A stretch of DNA of 64,000 nucleotides from Pseudomonas sp. SLFW (GCF_009905615.1 NZ_JAAAKW010000002.1:372001-436000); one strand, 5' to 3'; counted from the stretch's first letter, positions 8,732-17,777 are shown. Made by a program: numbers and translations. Notes: generated by a model not told the origin, from the sequence alone.

Positions 8732-8866
8732 CGGGGACTATTCCTTTTCCAGTGATGGCCGATAAGTGTAGGTAGAGGGGGTGTGGGGTCAATGAGCATG
8801 CCCCGGCCTGATAGGCGTGCATAAGCTGGAGTAAGCTATGGCGCGAACCGGACGAGGAGTGGGACT

Positions 8867-9274
8867 GTGAAAGCGTGGATTCTGATGTTGTTGGCGCTGT
8901 CGGCGCCTGTGCTGGCCAATGAAGAAGGCGGCGAGAAAGATGACCCGAACAAGGTCTCATATGTGGCGTTAACGCCGCCGTTCGTGGGCAACTACGCGCT
9001 GGATGGCAGCCCAAAACTTCACGTGTACAAGGCTGACGTGGCGTTGCGTGTGACCGGTGCCGAAGCGCAGAAGCTGGTCAAGGCGAACGAGCCGTTGATC
9101 CGCAATCAGTTGGTGGCGCTGTTCACTCAGCAAACCCTCGAAAGCATGAGCAACGTCGACGCTAAAGAAAAACTGCGTCAGGAAGCATTGAAGCAGACCC
9201 AGCAGGTATTGAGCCAGGAAACCGGCAAGCCTGTGGTGGATGACCTGCTGTTCAACAACTTCATCGCCCAGTAA
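8867..9274 (+). CDS. FliL-like flagellar basal body-associated family protein
   Basis: The 135-residue protein has a signal peptide (probable cleavage after V-L-A, residue 17), an acidic linker, and a FliL-like domain with the pattern Y-K-A-D-V-A-L-R-V, P-L-I-R-N-Q-L-V-A-L-F and a C-terminal V-D-D-L-L-F-N-N-F. FliL proteins associate with the stator. Members at this locus in pseudomonads are away from flagellar operons and lack the cytoplasmic anchor, so a real flagellar role is doubtful. GTG 8867 is preceded by GAGGAGTGGG. A REPIN follows the gene. Confidence 0.75.
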   Translation: MKAWILMLLALSAPVLANEEGGEKDDPNKVSYVALTPPFVGNYALDGSPKLHVYKADVALRVTGAEAQKLVKANEPLIRNQLVALFTQQTLESMSNVDAKEKLRQEALKQTQQVLSQETGKPVVDDLLFNNFIAQ

Positions 9275-9288
9275 ATATTGGCCTGAAT

Positions 9289-9380
9289 CTGTAGGCGTGA
9301 GCTTGCTCGCGATGGCGGCGAGTCAGTTAGCAAATCTATCGCTGACACAGTGCAATCGCGAGCAAGCTCACTCCTACAGG
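9289..9380. repeat. REPIN, family B (GTGAGCTTGCTCGCGAT)
   Basis: Two inverted copies of GTGAGCTTGCTCGCGAT, at 9297-9313 and 9355-9371, are perfect complements, with flanking CTGTAGG/CCTACAG extending the arms. The spacer is 41 bases. This is the common Pseudomonas extragenic palindrome arrangement. The same 17-mer recurs near 29313, 57584 and 63717. Confidence 0.9.
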
Positions 9381-9400
9381 AGCAGTCGGCGGTCGTGAAT

Positions 9401-9850
9401 TCAACGCAACGCCAACACCGCTGCCCACTGTTCGGGCGTGACGGACATGACGGAAAGCCGACTGCCCTTTTGAACCAGCGGCAGTTGTTCCAGCGCGGTC
9501 TGCTGTTTCAAATACCCTAGGCCCAACACTTTCGGAAACGTCTCTACGAACGCCACATCAATGGCGCTCCATGGATTTTTCTCGTCATTGGCTTTGGCGT
9601 CGAAGTAGTGGCTGTCTTTGTCTAGCGCGGTGGGATCGGGATACGCCGTCCTGGTGATTTTCCCGATGCCCGCGATCCCCGGTTCAGGGCAGCTGGAGTG
9701 GTAAAAGAAAAACTCATCGCCTTCAGCCATGGCCCGAAGAAAGTTGCGCGCCTGGTAATTTCGAACGCCATCCCAGCGGGCTTGGCCGAGAGTTTGCAGG
9801 CCAGTGATCGACAGCTCGTCGGGCTCGGATTTCATCAGCCAATAGGCCAT
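9401..9850 (-). CDS. EVE domain-containing protein
   Basis: The 149-residue single-domain protein begins M-A-Y-W-L-M-K-S-E-P-D-E and contains W-D-G-V-R-N-Y-Q-A-R-N-F-L and F-F-Y-H-S-S, the hallmarks of the EVE (PUA-like) fold found in THYN1. EVE domains bind modified bases in nucleic acids; the bacterial stand-alone protein has no settled function. Length matches the family (about 150). The start at 9850 is unambiguous from the conserved N-terminus. No restriction or modification genes are adjacent. Confidence 0.88.
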   Translation of the reverse strand: MAYWLMKSEPDELSITGLQTLGQARWDGVRNYQARNFLRAMAEGDEFFFYHSSCPEPGIAGIGKITRTAYPDPTALDKDSHYFDAKANDEKNPWSAIDVAFVETFPKVLGLGYLKQQTALEQLPLVQKGSRLSVMSVTPEQWAAVLALR

Positions 9851-10045
9851 GGATTGGGGCTCCTGAAGACGTAATGGACAGGTTGTCCGACGCTTTTATG
9901 ACAAACCGACGGTCGGTTGACGCCAGCATTTGCGTGTTGCATCACGTTAACGCAGAATGCCGCCATTTTCAGCGCTACACCGTTTCGCGGCCTATAGAAA
10001 CATGTCGTGAACGACAGCTTTTGATTTGCCAAAGGGGGGCAATCA

Positions 10046-10195
10046 ATGCAACGCAAGCCGGATTTACTATGGATTTTGGTCATTTTGTTCGGCTTGGGCA
10101 TTGTCACCACGGGTTATGCACAAAGTTTGTGGTCCGCGAAGCCGGATGCACCGGTTGAAGTCACGCAGCAACAGCCTCAACAGACGCGTCGTTAA
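10046..10195 (+). CDS. Small membrane or secreted protein, 49 residues
   Basis: ATG 10046 follows a purine-rich AAAGGGGGG site and opens a 49-codon frame. The product begins M-Q-R-K-P-D-L-L-W-I, has one strongly hydrophobic segment (about residues 8-25, ending T-G-Y-A-Q) and a Gln/Pro-rich basic tail. It reads as a single-span membrane or exported mini-protein. Ribosome site, hydrophobic core and clean stop support it as a real gene. Function unknown. It lies between the EVE gene and the folate gene, on the opposite strand to both. Confidence 0.65.
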   Translation: MQRKPDLLWILVILFGLGIVTTGYAQSLWSAKPDAPVEVTQQQPQQTRR

Positions 10196-10219
10196 TCGCC
10201 TGACGCCTTCGCTTTAATG

Positions 10220-10301
10220 ACTGTGGGGCTGAATTCATTCGGTACGGCCATGACGATGTGTCGGATATACCGGTCTATCGCGAATGAATTCGCTCCTACA
10301 G
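10220..10301. repeat. REPIN, family A, one arm degenerate
   Basis: The right arm at 10277-10301 is a good copy of the element ATCGCGAATGAATTCGCTCC followed by TACAG. The left arm near 10220-10242 (CTGTGGGGCTGAATTCATTCG) is a degraded complement. It separates the small-protein gene from the 5-formyl-THF cyclo-ligase gene. Confidence 0.7.
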
Positions 10302-10321
10302 AGCGTTCCGCGCCTCAGCCA

Positions 10322-10948
10322 TCACGCCATATACCAACGCTTGTCGGACACCGTTCCCTGCAGCGGCACATCCCAACTGGCCACCGCCAGTTTTCCAACC
10401 TTCTGACACTCATGCGCTAAACCCAGCAACACCGGTTTCTGCCAGTCTTTCCGACGTGCCTGATACGCCAGGCTGCGGTCGTAGAATCCCCCTCCCATGC
10501 CCAGCCGACCACCCTGATCGTCGAACCCCACCAGCGGCATCAGGATCAGGTCCAGCGCCCAGATTTTGCGCTGCTGGCGGGGGTTGATGTGCGGCTCGGG
10601 GATGCGAAACCGGTTGGGCCTGAATTTATCTCCCGGTCGAACCCGCTGAAACACCATCTTGGTCCGAGGCCATGCACTGAGCACCGGCAGATAGGTCGCC
10701 TTGCCCCGGCGTTGTGCTTCGCGCAGCAGCAGGCGTGGGTCGATTTCACCGTCCATCGGAAGGTACAGCGAAACATGCCGTGCGCGACGAAAAAGCGGGT
10801 TCTGCGCCAATTGGTTGTACAAACCGCGTGCCGCCTGTCGCTGTTCTGCTCGGTTGAGCGAGCGACGCGCCTTGCGCAACAAACGACGCAATTGAGGACG
10901 GGAAAGGGTCGAGGGATCGTTCAGGGAAGGGGCGCCAGAGGAAGTCAT
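10322..10948 (-). CDS. 5-formyltetrahydrofolate cyclo-ligase
   Basis: The 208-residue enzyme uses ATP to convert 5-formyl-THF to 5,10-methenyl-THF in the cytosol. The basic N-terminal R-R-L-L-R-K-A-R-R-S-L block, L-Y-L-P-M-D-G-E-I-D and the C-terminal R-L-G-M-G-G-G-F-Y-D-R nucleotide-binding loop identify the family (YgfA/MTHFS). ATG 10948 gives the usual length; a longer frame to 11020 would run towards the 3' end of 6S RNA. The order ssrS followed by this gene on the same strand is the arrangement conserved in gamma-proteobacteria. Confidence 0.92.
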   Translation of the reverse strand: MTSSGAPSLNDPSTLSRPQLRRLLRKARRSLNRAEQRQAARGLYNQLAQNPLFRRARHVSLYLPMDGEIDPRLLLREAQRRGKATYLPVLSAWPRTKMVFQRVRPGDKFRPNRFRIPEPHINPRQQRKIWALDLILMPLVGFDDQGGRLGMGGGFYDRSLAYQARRKDWQKPVLLGLAHECQKVGKLAVASWDVPLQGTVSDKRWYMA

Positions 10949-11055
10949 GCAGGCGGGTCCGAGAGAGTAGGAGAGGGACTGTCTGGAGTCAGGGCGATTC
11001 ACGATGGTCCCCGGTTCCACCGCCAGACAGGACGTCTGGCAATGGCTTGAGAATT

Positions 11056-11236
11056 TGAGACTCCCCGACGAACCGCTGTCGGTGTAGCCCTTGAACCCGA
11101 AAGTTCAAGGTGGAGATTGCAGGAGGCTTTAAGGCTTTCCGTCGAGCGGACATGCACACCAACCCCAACGTGCAACCCCCGTGGTTGTGCGTATCGGCTC
11201 AGGGACATGACCGACTGGCAAGCACTCCAGGGAGCG
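11056..11236 (-). ncRNA. ssrS: 6S RNA
   Basis: The minus strand shows the conserved 6S blocks in order: CCCTGAGCCGATA (11192-11204), GAAAGCCTTAAA, and CACCTTGAAC-loop-GGGTTCAAGGGCTACA. The 5' CTCCCTG can pair with 3' CGGGGAG to close the long rod. Its place between zapA and the 5-formyl-THF cyclo-ligase gene is the classical one. 6S RNA binds sigma70 RNA polymerase and lowers transcription in stationary phase. The 5' end is set from a -10 box; both ends are approximate (length about 181). Confidence 0.9.
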
Positions 11237-11242
11237 GTCGCC

Positions 11243-11248
11243 AGTATA
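11243..11248 (-). promoter_or_regulatory. -10 box of the 6S RNA promoter
   Basis: TATACT on the minus strand lies seven bases before the inferred 5' end of 6S RNA. No good -35 box was found at 16-18 bases, so the exact start is inferred. Confidence 0.5.
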
Positions 11249-11267
11249 ACGAATGATGCTCGAACAA

Positions 11268-11585
11268 TCAGCCTTGTGCTTTTGGCTCATCCGTGGCAAG
11301 GACCAGGTCCACGCGGTCCAGCAGGTCACGCACTTGCTCACGAGTCGAGCCGCTGGTTTGAGTCTCGGGCAGTTCCTGTTTGTGCAGCAGGTCATGAGTA
11401 ATGTTCAGCGCGGCCATCACGGCAATGCGGTCGGCACCGATGACTTTGCCGCTGCTGCGGATCTCACGCATCTTGCCGTCCAGATAACGCGCGGCGCTAA
11501 CCAGATTGGTGCGCTCCTCTTGAGGACAGATGATCGAATATTCTTTGTCGAGGATTTGCACGGTGATGCTGTTGCCATTACTCAT
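11268..11585 (-). CDS. zapA: Cell division protein ZapA
   Basis: The 105-residue protein has the ZapA pattern: an N-terminal I-T-V-Q-I-L-D-K-E-Y strand, E-R-T-N-L-V-S-A-A-R-Y-L-D-G-K-M-R-E-I, then a long C-terminal helix. ZapA cross-links FtsZ filaments at the division ring. It overlaps the ZapB-like gene by four bases (ATGA) and lies just upstream of 6S RNA on the same strand, as in other gamma-proteobacteria. Length fits the family. Confidence 0.92.
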   Translation of the reverse strand: MSNGNSITVQILDKEYSIICPQEERTNLVSAARYLDGKMREIRSSGKVIGADRIAVMAALNITHDLLHKQELPETQTSGSTREQVRDLLDRVDLVLATDEPKAQG

Positions 11586-11791
11586 GAGTCTTGCTCCAGG
11601 GCCTTGAGGCGCGAAATCATGGACTCGACCTTTTGCCGGGCGATTTCGTTCTTTTCAATGAGGTGAGCGCGTTCCTCGCGCCAGGTTTTTTCCTGAGCTA
11701 ATAGGAGTCCGTTTTGACTTTTTAGTTGCTCGACCCGATTGATCAATAATTCCAGTCGGGCCATCAACGCTTGCAGGTCGTTGTCTTCCAT
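11582..11791 (-). CDS. ZapB-like TIGR02449 coiled-coil protein
   Basis: The 69-residue, almost wholly helical protein is heptad-rich (L-M-A-R-L-E-L-L-I-N-R-V-E-Q-L through R-L-K-A-L-E). It belongs to the small family found immediately upstream of zapA in pseudomonads. By position and coiled-coil character it is probably a division-ring partner of ZapA; its resemblance to E. coli ZapB is structural rather than strong in sequence. Its TGA overlaps the zapA ATG, so the two are coupled. Confidence 0.82.
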   Translation of the reverse strand: MEDNDLQALMARLELLINRVEQLKSQNGLLLAQEKTWREERAHLIEKNEIARQKVESMISRLKALEQDS

Positions 11792-11941
11792 CGTTTTCCA
11801 CTGATTATTTTCTGATGAGTGGTGCAGGAGCTGGCCTCAGGAACTGCCTTGAATGTCGCCTGGATAGCTTGGGCGCGTCTGCCGGTGCTACGATACAAGG
11901 CCTCCATTCTAGACATTGCGCCGCTTGGCGCCTAGTTGCCC

Positions 11942-12493
11942 ATGCCTAATCAGAATTCCCCGTACAACGCATTCGCCACCCTGCTCACCAGCGGTGGTCA
12001 TCCTGTCTCTCCTGCCGAGTTGCATGGCCTGTTGCTGGGCCGCAGTTGCGCGGGCGCCGGCTTCGACGCCGAGGGCTGGTTCGACGACGCGCACGAATTG
12101 CTGCAGACCGAGCCTGAGGCCAATGTCCGTCAGGCTTTGATCGGCTTGCAGGAGATGGTCAAGAACGAGCTGACCGGCGACGACATGGCTGTCGTGCTGC
12201 TGTTGCCTGGCGACGATGAATCGCTGACCGCCCGCACCACGGCGATTGGCCAATGGTGCCAAGGCTTCCTCCACGGCTTCGCGCGCGTCGGTGGACAGCC
12301 GATGAGCGACGATGCCAAGGACGTCTTGCAGGACCTGGCCGCCATCGCCCAGATTCAGGACTCGCTGGACGAGTCCGAAGACGGTGAAAGCGACTACATG
12401 GAAGTCATGGAATACCTGCGCGTCGCCCCGCTGCTCCTGTTCACCGAGTTCAACAAGAAAGCGGAGCCTGAAGCGAAGCCTTCCCTGCACTGA
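11942..12493 (+). CDS. YgfB/UPF0149 family protein
   Basis: The 183-residue acidic alpha-helical protein has the conserved [12 protein letters not shown] start and W-C-Q-G-F-L-H-G-F block of YecA/YgfB proteins. YgfB-type proteins near pepP are conserved through gamma-proteobacteria; in P. aeruginosa, YgfB has been linked to control of the AmpDh3 amidase and beta-lactam resistance. A TTG at 11936 is two codons upstream; ATG 11942 is preferred. It is the first gene of the run ygfB-pepP-ubiH-ubiI. Confidence 0.88.
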   Translation: MPNQNSPYNAFATLLTSGGHPVSPAELHGLLLGRSCAGAGFDAEGWFDDAHELLQTEPEANVRQALIGLQEMVKNELTGDDMAVVLLLPGDDESLTARTTAIGQWCQGFLHGFARVGGQPMSDDAKDVLQDLAAIAQIQDSLDESEDGESDYMEVMEYLRVAPLLLFTEFNKKAEPEAKPSLH

Positions 12494-12570
12494 TTGCCAT
12501 CGTTGTCGTTCGGTCATTGGCCTGCGTGCGCTGATGACCGGAGCGCCCACCCGGAGGACCGCACTTGCCC

Positions 12571-13905
12571 ATGATCCATATCCCGAAAGCCGAATACGCC
12601 CGTCGCCGCAAAGCCTTGATGGCGCAGATGGAACCCAACAGCATCGCCATCCTCCCGGCAGCCGCTGTGGCCATTCGAAATCGTGATGTCGAACATGTGT
12701 ACCGCCAGGACAGCGACTTCCAATACCTGAGCGGCTTCCCCGAGCCGGAAGCGGTGATCGTGCTCATCCCCGGTCGCGAATATGGCGAGTACGTGCTGTT
12801 CTGCCGCGAGCGCAATGCCGAGCGAGAGCTGTGGGACGGCTTGCGTGCCGGACAGGACGGCGCGATCAGCGAGTACGGCGCCGACGACGCATTCCCCATC
12901 ACGGACATCGACGACATCCTGCCGGGCCTGATTGAAGGGCGCGACCGAGTGTATTCCTCGATGGGCAGCAACCCCGAGTTCGATCGCCATGTCATGGAGT
13001 GGATCAACGTGATTCGCTCGAAGGCGCACTTGGGCGCGCAGCCGCCGAAAGAGTTCGTTGCGCTGGATCACCTGCTTCACGACATGCGCCTGTATAAGTC
13101 TGCGGCGGAAGTGAAGGTGATGCGCGAAGCGGCGCAAATTTCTGCTCGCGCTCATGTACGGGCGATGCAGGCCAGTCGTGCCGGTCTGTACGAGTTCAGC
13201 CTCGAAGCCGAGCTGGATTACGAATTTCGCAAGGGCGGGGCGAAGATGCCGGCGTACGGCTCCATCGTCGCGTCGGGCCGCAACGGCTGCATTCTTCACT
13301 ACCAGGAAAACGACGCGCCGTTGAAGGACGGCGATCTGGTGTTGATCGACGCGGGCTGCGAGATCGACTGTTACGCCAGCGACATCACGCGGACGTTCCC
13401 TGTCAGTGGAAAATTCTCGCCTGAACAGAAAGCGATTTACGAACTGGTGCTCAAATCCCAGGAAGCGGCGTTCGCAGCGATCAAGCCGGGCAATCATTGG
13501 AACCAGGCCCATGAGGCCACGGTGCACGTGATCACGGCCGGGCTGGTGGAACTGGGCCTGTTGCAAGGCGAGGTCAGTGAACTGATCGCCAGCGAGGCGT
13601 ACAAAGCTTTTTATATGCACCGCGCCGGGCACTGGCTGGGCATGGACGTGCATGACGTCGGCGAATACAAGGTCGGCGGCGAATGGCGTGTGCTGGAAGT
13701 CGGTATGGCGCTGACCGTTGAGCCGGGTATTTACGTATCGCCGGACAATCAGAACGTCGCGAAGAAATGGCGCGGGATTGGTGTACGAATCGAGGACGAT
13801 GTCGTGGTGACCAAAAAAGGCTGTGAAATCCTCACCGGTGGCGTGCCCAAGACGGTGGCTGACATCGAGGCCCTGATGGCCGCTGCGCGAACCGAAGCTG
13901 CATGA
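12571..13905 (+). CDS. pepP: Xaa-Pro aminopeptidase PepP
   Basis: The 444-residue M24B metallopeptidase removes N-terminal residues preceding proline. The N-terminal creatinase-like domain is followed by the pita-bread catalytic domain. Metal ligands are visible: Asp in D-A-G-C-E, Asp in S-D-I-T-R-T-F, His in H-R-A-G-H-W-L-G-M-D-V-H, Glu in V-E-P-G-I-Y and Glu in R-I-E-D-D. ATG 12571 matches the family start, but TTG 12565, two codons upstream, is better spaced from the GGAGG at 12553-12557, so the true start may be TTG. The stop overlaps the ubiH start. Confidence 0.95.
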   Translation: MIHIPKAEYARRRKALMAQMEPNSIAILPAAAVAIRNRDVEHVYRQDSDFQYLSGFPEPEAVIVLIPGREYGEYVLFCRERNAERELWDGLRAGQDGAISEYGADDAFPITDIDDILPGLIEGRDRVYSSMGSNPEFDRHVMEWINVIRSKAHLGAQPPKEFVALDHLLHDMRLYKSAAEVKVMREAAQISARAHVRAMQASRAGLYEFSLEAELDYEFRKGGAKMPAYGSIVASGRNGCILHYQENDAPLKDGDLVLIDAGCEIDCYASDITRTFPVSGKFSPEQKAIYELVLKSQEAAFAAIKPGNHWNQAHEATVHVITAGLVELGLLQGEVSELIASEAYKAFYMHRAGHWLGMDVHDVGEYKVGGEWRVLEVGMALTVEPGIYVSPDNQNVAKKWRGIGVRIEDDVVVTKKGCEILTGGVPKTVADIEALMAAARTEAA

Positions 13906-15089
13906 GCCGTTTCAATCTGGCGATTGTGGGTGGCGGGCTGGTCGGTGCGAGTCTGGCGCTGGCGTTGCAGGCGGGTGCCAAGGCGCGGGGCTGGAAGATC
14001 GTCATGATCGAACCCTTCGCACCGGGCGATACCTATCAACCGAGTTACGACGCGCGTTCATCGGCGCTGTCCTTCGGCGCTCGGCAAATTTATGAACGCC
14101 TGGGCCTGTGGCAGCAGATCAGCCGCCGCGCCGAGCCGATCCTGCAAATTCAGGTGTCCGACAAAGGCCGTTTTGGCGCAGCGCGTCTGTCTTCGATGCA
14201 GGAAGGCGTACCCGCGCTGGGCTATGTGGTGGAAAACGCCTGGCTCGGGCAATGCCTCTGGCAGGGTCTTGATAAAGACGTGATCACCTGGCGCGTGCCC
14301 GCTGAAGTCAAACAGATGCAGGCGCAGCCCGAAGGCTATCGCCTGACCCTGAGCGACGACACTCAATTGGACTGCGATTTGGCGATTCTCGCCGACGGTG
14401 GCCGGTCCAACTTGCGCGAACAGCTCGGCATCGGCGTGCGCGCCACGCCATACGATCAGAGCGCGTTGATCGCCAACATCACCCCCGGCGAGGCCCATTG
14501 CGGTCAGGCGTTCGAGCGCTTCACCGAAGAAGGCCCAATGGCGCTGCTTCCGTTGCCGGAGAATCGCTGTGCGTTGGTCTGGACCCGCAAACCGGACGAA
14601 ATCATACGGCTGATGGCATTGGACGACCGCAGTTTCCTCAGCGAATTACAGAGCGTGTTCGGTTACCGACTCGGCGCGCTGAAGCAGGTCGGCGTACGCC
14701 ACACTTACCCGCTGTCGTTGATCGAAGCGGAAGAGCAAGTGCGCTCGCATCTGGTGGTGTTGGGCAACGCCGCGCACAGCCTGCACCCGATTGCCGGGCA
14801 GGGCTTCAACCTGTCCCTGCGCGATGCCGCGTCGTTGGCCGAAGCGCTGCTGGCCAGCGATGCCGCACCGGGAGAGCTGGCGACTTTGCAGGCCTACCGC
14901 GACCGCCAGTTTATGGACCAGAAACTGACCGTGGGCTTTTCCGATCAGGTCACGCGCCTGTTCGGCAGCCAGCAGGCTGCGATCACGGCAGGGCGCAATA
15001 TTGGCCTGCTCGGTCTCGACCTGCTGCCGTCGGCCAAAAGCTGGTTTGCTCGTCAGGCCATGGGCCTGGGAACGCGGGCCGATGTTTGA
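13902..15089 (+). CDS. ubiH: UbiH, 2-octaprenyl-6-methoxyphenol hydroxylase
   Basis: The 395-residue FAD monooxygenase of ubiquinone synthesis has an N-terminal dinucleotide motif V-G-G-G-L-V-G-A-S-L, the central A-D-G-G-R-S-N-L-R block and the C-terminal G-N-A-A-H-S-L-H-P-I-A-G-Q-G-F-N signature of the UbiH/COQ6 family. ATG 13902 overlaps the pepP stop by four bases. The pepP-ubiH-ubiI order is conserved from E. coli to pseudomonads. It probably works in the Ubi complex at the inner membrane. Confidence 0.93.
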   Translation: MSRFNLAIVGGGLVGASLALALQAGAKARGWKIVMIEPFAPGDTYQPSYDARSSALSFGARQIYERLGLWQQISRRAEPILQIQVSDKGRFGAARLSSMQEGVPALGYVVENAWLGQCLWQGLDKDVITWRVPAEVKQMQAQPEGYRLTLSDDTQLDCDLAILADGGRSNLREQLGIGVRATPYDQSALIANITPGEAHCGQAFERFTEEGPMALLPLPENRCALVWTRKPDEIIRLMALDDRSFLSELQSVFGYRLGALKQVGVRHTYPLSLIEAEEQVRSHLVVLGNAAHSLHPIAGQGFNLSLRDAASLAEALLASDAAPGELATLQAYRDRQFMDQKLTVGFSDQVTRLFGSQQAAITAGRNIGLLGLDLLPSAKSWFARQAMGLGTRADV

Positions 15090-15160
15090 CCCTTCTTTCA
15101 TTCGTGGCTAATGCCGCACTTCATTCCGTGGCGCCAGCCACCAACGAGACGATTCAAAGC

Positions 15161-16381
15161 ATGGAAACGCGCGCAGATCTGCTGATTGTCGGGGCCGGAA
15201 TGGTCGGTAGCGCACTCGCGCTGGCGCTGCAAAACAGCGGGTTGAACATTCTGGTGGTCGACGGCAGCCCGTTGAGTGTCAAACCGTTCGACGCGAGCAC
15301 GCCCTTCGAACCGCGTGTCAGCGCGTTGTCGGCGGCGAGTCAGCGGATTCTCGAACGTCTGAACGTCTGGGAAGGCATGGTCTCACGGCGCGTCAGCCCT
15401 TACAGCGACATGCACGTGTGGGACGGCAGTGGCACGGGCAAGGTGCATTTCTCTGCATCGAGCGTGCACGCGCAGGTGCTGGGTCATATCGTCGAAAACC
15501 GTGTGGTTCAGGATGCGTTGGTCGAGCGTTTGCACGATTCCGATATCGGCCTGTTGGCGAATGCGCGCCTGGAACAGATCCGGCATTCCGGGGATGACTG
15601 GCTGCTGACCCTGTCCGATGGTCGCACCCTGCGTGCACCACTGGTGGTCGCTGCCGACGGCGCCAACTCCACGGTTCGACGCATGACCGGCATGGCCACC
15701 CGCGAATGGGACTACATGCATCACGCTATTGTCACCAGCGTGCGCACGGCACAATCCCACCAGAGGACAGCGTGGCAGCGTTTCACCGACGAAGGCCCTC
15801 TCGCGTTCTTGCCGCTTGAGCGTGAAGGCGAGCATTGGTGCTCCATCGTCTGGTCGGTCACGCCCGAAGAGTCCGAGCGCTTGATGAGGCTGGAAGATGA
15901 CGCGTTCTGTCGCGAGCTTGAGAAGGCGTTCGAAGGCTGTTTGGGTCAAGTTATTTCAGCCGATCCGCGTTTGTGTGTCCCGCTGCGTCAGCGTCATGCC
16001 AAGCGGTACGTGGCGGACGGGCTGGCGTTGATCGGCGATGCGGCGCACACCATTCACCCATTGGCAGGCCAGGGCGTAAACCTGGGGTTCCTCGATGCGG
16101 CCGTGCTGGCCGAAGTGCTTCACAACGCCGTAGAGCGCGGCGAGCGTCTGGCGGACCAAAAGGTGTTGAGTCGCTTTGAGCGCCGTCGCATGCCTCATAA
16201 CTTGGCGCTGATGGCCGCGATGGAGGGCTTTGAGCGTTTGTTCCAGGCCGATCCGTTGCCGGTGCGTTGGTTGCGCAATACCGGTTTGAAGATGGTCGAT
16301 CAGTCATCTGAAGCCAAGGCGATGTTCGTTCGCCAGGCGTTGGGGTTGACGGGGGATTTGCCGGAGCTGGCGAAGATCTGA
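15161..16381 (+). CDS. UbiI/VisC-like FAD-dependent ubiquinone hydroxylase
   Basis: The 406-residue paralogue of UbiH has V-G-A-G-M-V-G-S-A-L near the N-terminus, A-A-D-G-A-N-S-T-V-R in the middle and G-D-A-A-H-T-I-H-P-L-A-G-Q-G-V-N-L-G. Position after ubiH suggests UbiI (C5 hydroxylase); UbiF/COQ7-type activity cannot be excluded from sequence alone. The open frame extends far upstream to 14498 through the ubiH gene, but homology begins only at ATG 15161 (M-E-T-R-A-D-L-L), with a weak GAG ribosome site. The gap to ubiH is 71 bases, so it is likely in the same operon. Confidence 0.88.
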   Translation: METRADLLIVGAGMVGSALALALQNSGLNILVVDGSPLSVKPFDASTPFEPRVSALSAASQRILERLNVWEGMVSRRVSPYSDMHVWDGSGTGKVHFSASSVHAQVLGHIVENRVVQDALVERLHDSDIGLLANARLEQIRHSGDDWLLTLSDGRTLRAPLVVAADGANSTVRRMTGMATREWDYMHHAIVTSVRTAQSHQRTAWQRFTDEGPLAFLPLEREGEHWCSIVWSVTPEESERLMRLEDDAFCRELEKAFEGCLGQVISADPRLCVPLRQRHAKRYVADGLALIGDAAHTIHPLAGQGVNLGFLDAAVLAEVLHNAVERGERLADQKVLSRFERRRMPHNLALMAAMEGFERLFQADPLPVRWLRNTGLKMVDQSSEAKAMFVRQALGLTGDLPELAKI

Positions 16382-16413
16382 TCCAGCCTGTTTCGCGTTG
16401 GGAACGGGACTCT

Positions 16414-16503
16414 CTGTAGGAGCGAATTCAATCGCGAAGATGCGTCAGGCGCCAGAGGTGTGTCGGTTCTCATGCCCTCTCGCGAATAACTTCGCTCCCA
16501 CAG
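16414..16503. repeat. REPIN, family A
   Basis: Inverted arms at 16414-16438 and 16480-16503 are imperfect copies of the GGAGCGAATTCATTCGCGA element flanked by CTGTAGG/CCCACAG. It follows the ubiI-like gene and may stabilise the 3' end of that operon's mRNA. Confidence 0.85.
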
Positions 16504-16630
16504 GTGACAGCGTTTTTTCAGACGGATCGGTTGTCATTTAGCGCTGCAACATCTGGTAACTGCTCGATCCGGACTTCGGGGATGCGATTCACTACCATTT
16601 CGCCTCATTTTGAAAACGTGAGATTTCAGC

Positions 16631-17632
16631 ATGCAGGCGAGCAAGCGTCTTCTGGCTGCCCTGGCATTGTCCGTGCTCGGCAGCACCGCCCAGGCCGCTG
16701 ATGAAGTGGTGGTGTATTCCTCCCGAATCGACGAGCTGATCAAACCGGTCTTCGATGCCTACACCGCCAAAACCGGTGTGAAGGTCAAGTTCATCACCGA
16801 CAAGGAAGCGCCGCTGATGCAGCGCATCAAGGCCGAGGGGCAGAACGCGACGGCGGACCTGCTGCTCACGGTCGATGCCGGCAACCTCTGGCAGGCTGAG
16901 CAGATGGGCATTCTCCAGCCCTTCACCTCGCCGGTGATCGACGAAAACATTCCCCCGCAATACCGCGCTGCCAGTCACGCCTGGACCGGCTTGAGCCTGC
17001 GCGCGCGCACCATCGCGTATTCGACCGACCGGGTTAAGCCAGCGGAGCTGACCACCTACGAGGCGTTGGCTGACAAACAGTGGGAAGGCCGCCTGTGCCT
17101 GCGGACCGCGAAGAAGGTTTACAACCAGTCGCTGACCGCCACGCTGATCGAAACCCATGGCGCCGAGGCTTCAGAAAAAGTGCTCAAGGGCTGGGTCAAC
17201 AACCTTTCCACCGACGTGTTTTCGGATGACATCGCCGTATTGGAAGCGATCAACGCTGGGCAATGCGATGTGGGGATCGTCAACACCTACTACTACGGCC
17301 GCCTGCACAAGCAAAACCCGGATCTGGCCGTGCGCCTGTTCTGGCCCAACCAGACGGACCGTGGCGTTCACGTCAACCTGTCGGGCATCGGCCTGACTAA
17401 ACACGCGCCACACCCCGAGGCTGCGAAAGCGTTGGTGGAGTGGATGACCGGGCCTGACGCGCAAAAGATTTTCTCGGGCATCAACCAGGAATTCCCTGCA
17501 AACCCGAAAGTGGCACCGTCGGAAGAAGTGGCGAGCTGGGGCGAGTTCAAGGCCGACACCATTCCTGTGGAAATTGCCGGACGCCGCCAGGCCGAGGCGA
17601 TTCGCATGATGGATCGTGCGGGTTGGAATTGA
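16631..17632 (+). CDS. Ferric-iron ABC transporter substrate-binding protein
   Basis: The 333-residue periplasmic protein has a signal peptide cleaved probably after A-Q-A (residue 22), and the mature start D-E-V-V-V-Y-S-S-R is typical of FbpA/HitA/FutA proteins. The N-T-Y-Y-Y-G-R-L block carries the tyrosine pair that binds Fe3+ in this family, and D-V-G-I-V-N and N-L-S-G-I-G are also family blocks. It delivers ferric iron to the fused permease encoded 183 bases downstream, beyond a REPIN. No clear Fur box was found upstream. Confidence 0.9.
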   Translation: MQASKRLLAALALSVLGSTAQAADEVVVYSSRIDELIKPVFDAYTAKTGVKVKFITDKEAPLMQRIKAEGQNATADLLLTVDAGNLWQAEQMGILQPFTSPVIDENIPPQYRAASHAWTGLSLRARTIAYSTDRVKPAELTTYEALADKQWEGRLCLRTAKKVYNQSLTATLIETHGAEASEKVLKGWVNNLSTDVFSDDIAVLEAINAGQCDVGIVNTYYYGRLHKQNPDLAVRLFWPNQTDRGVHVNLSGIGLTKHAPHPEAAKALVEWMTGPDAQKIFSGINQEFPANPKVAPSEEVASWGEFKADTIPVEIAGRRQAEAIRMMDRAGWN

Positions 17633-17686
17633 TTCTGCGCCGCATCGACATCTGATCGATCATCGACACTGCAGGTACACACGTTT

Positions 17687-17777
17687 CTGTGGGAGCGAAT
17701 TCATTCGCGAAAAATGCGTCAGGCGATGGAGGTGTATGCGCCTTGGCGCCGCATCGCGAATGAATTCGCTCCCACAG
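17687..17777. repeat. REPIN, family A, perfect 24-bp arms
   Basis: The arms at 17687-17710 and 17754-17777 are perfect complements built on GGGAGCGAATTCATTCGCGA. It sits inside the iron-transport operon, between the binding-protein and permease genes, where it may lower permease expression relative to the binding protein. Confidence 0.92.

Noticed and set aside
14498..15160. N-terminal extension of the ubiI-like frame through the ubiH gene
   Set aside because: It overlaps ubiH in another frame, and family similarity begins only at 15161.
16560..16630. Fur box before the iron-binding-protein gene
   Set aside because: No stretch resembles the 19-bp Fur consensus well enough.
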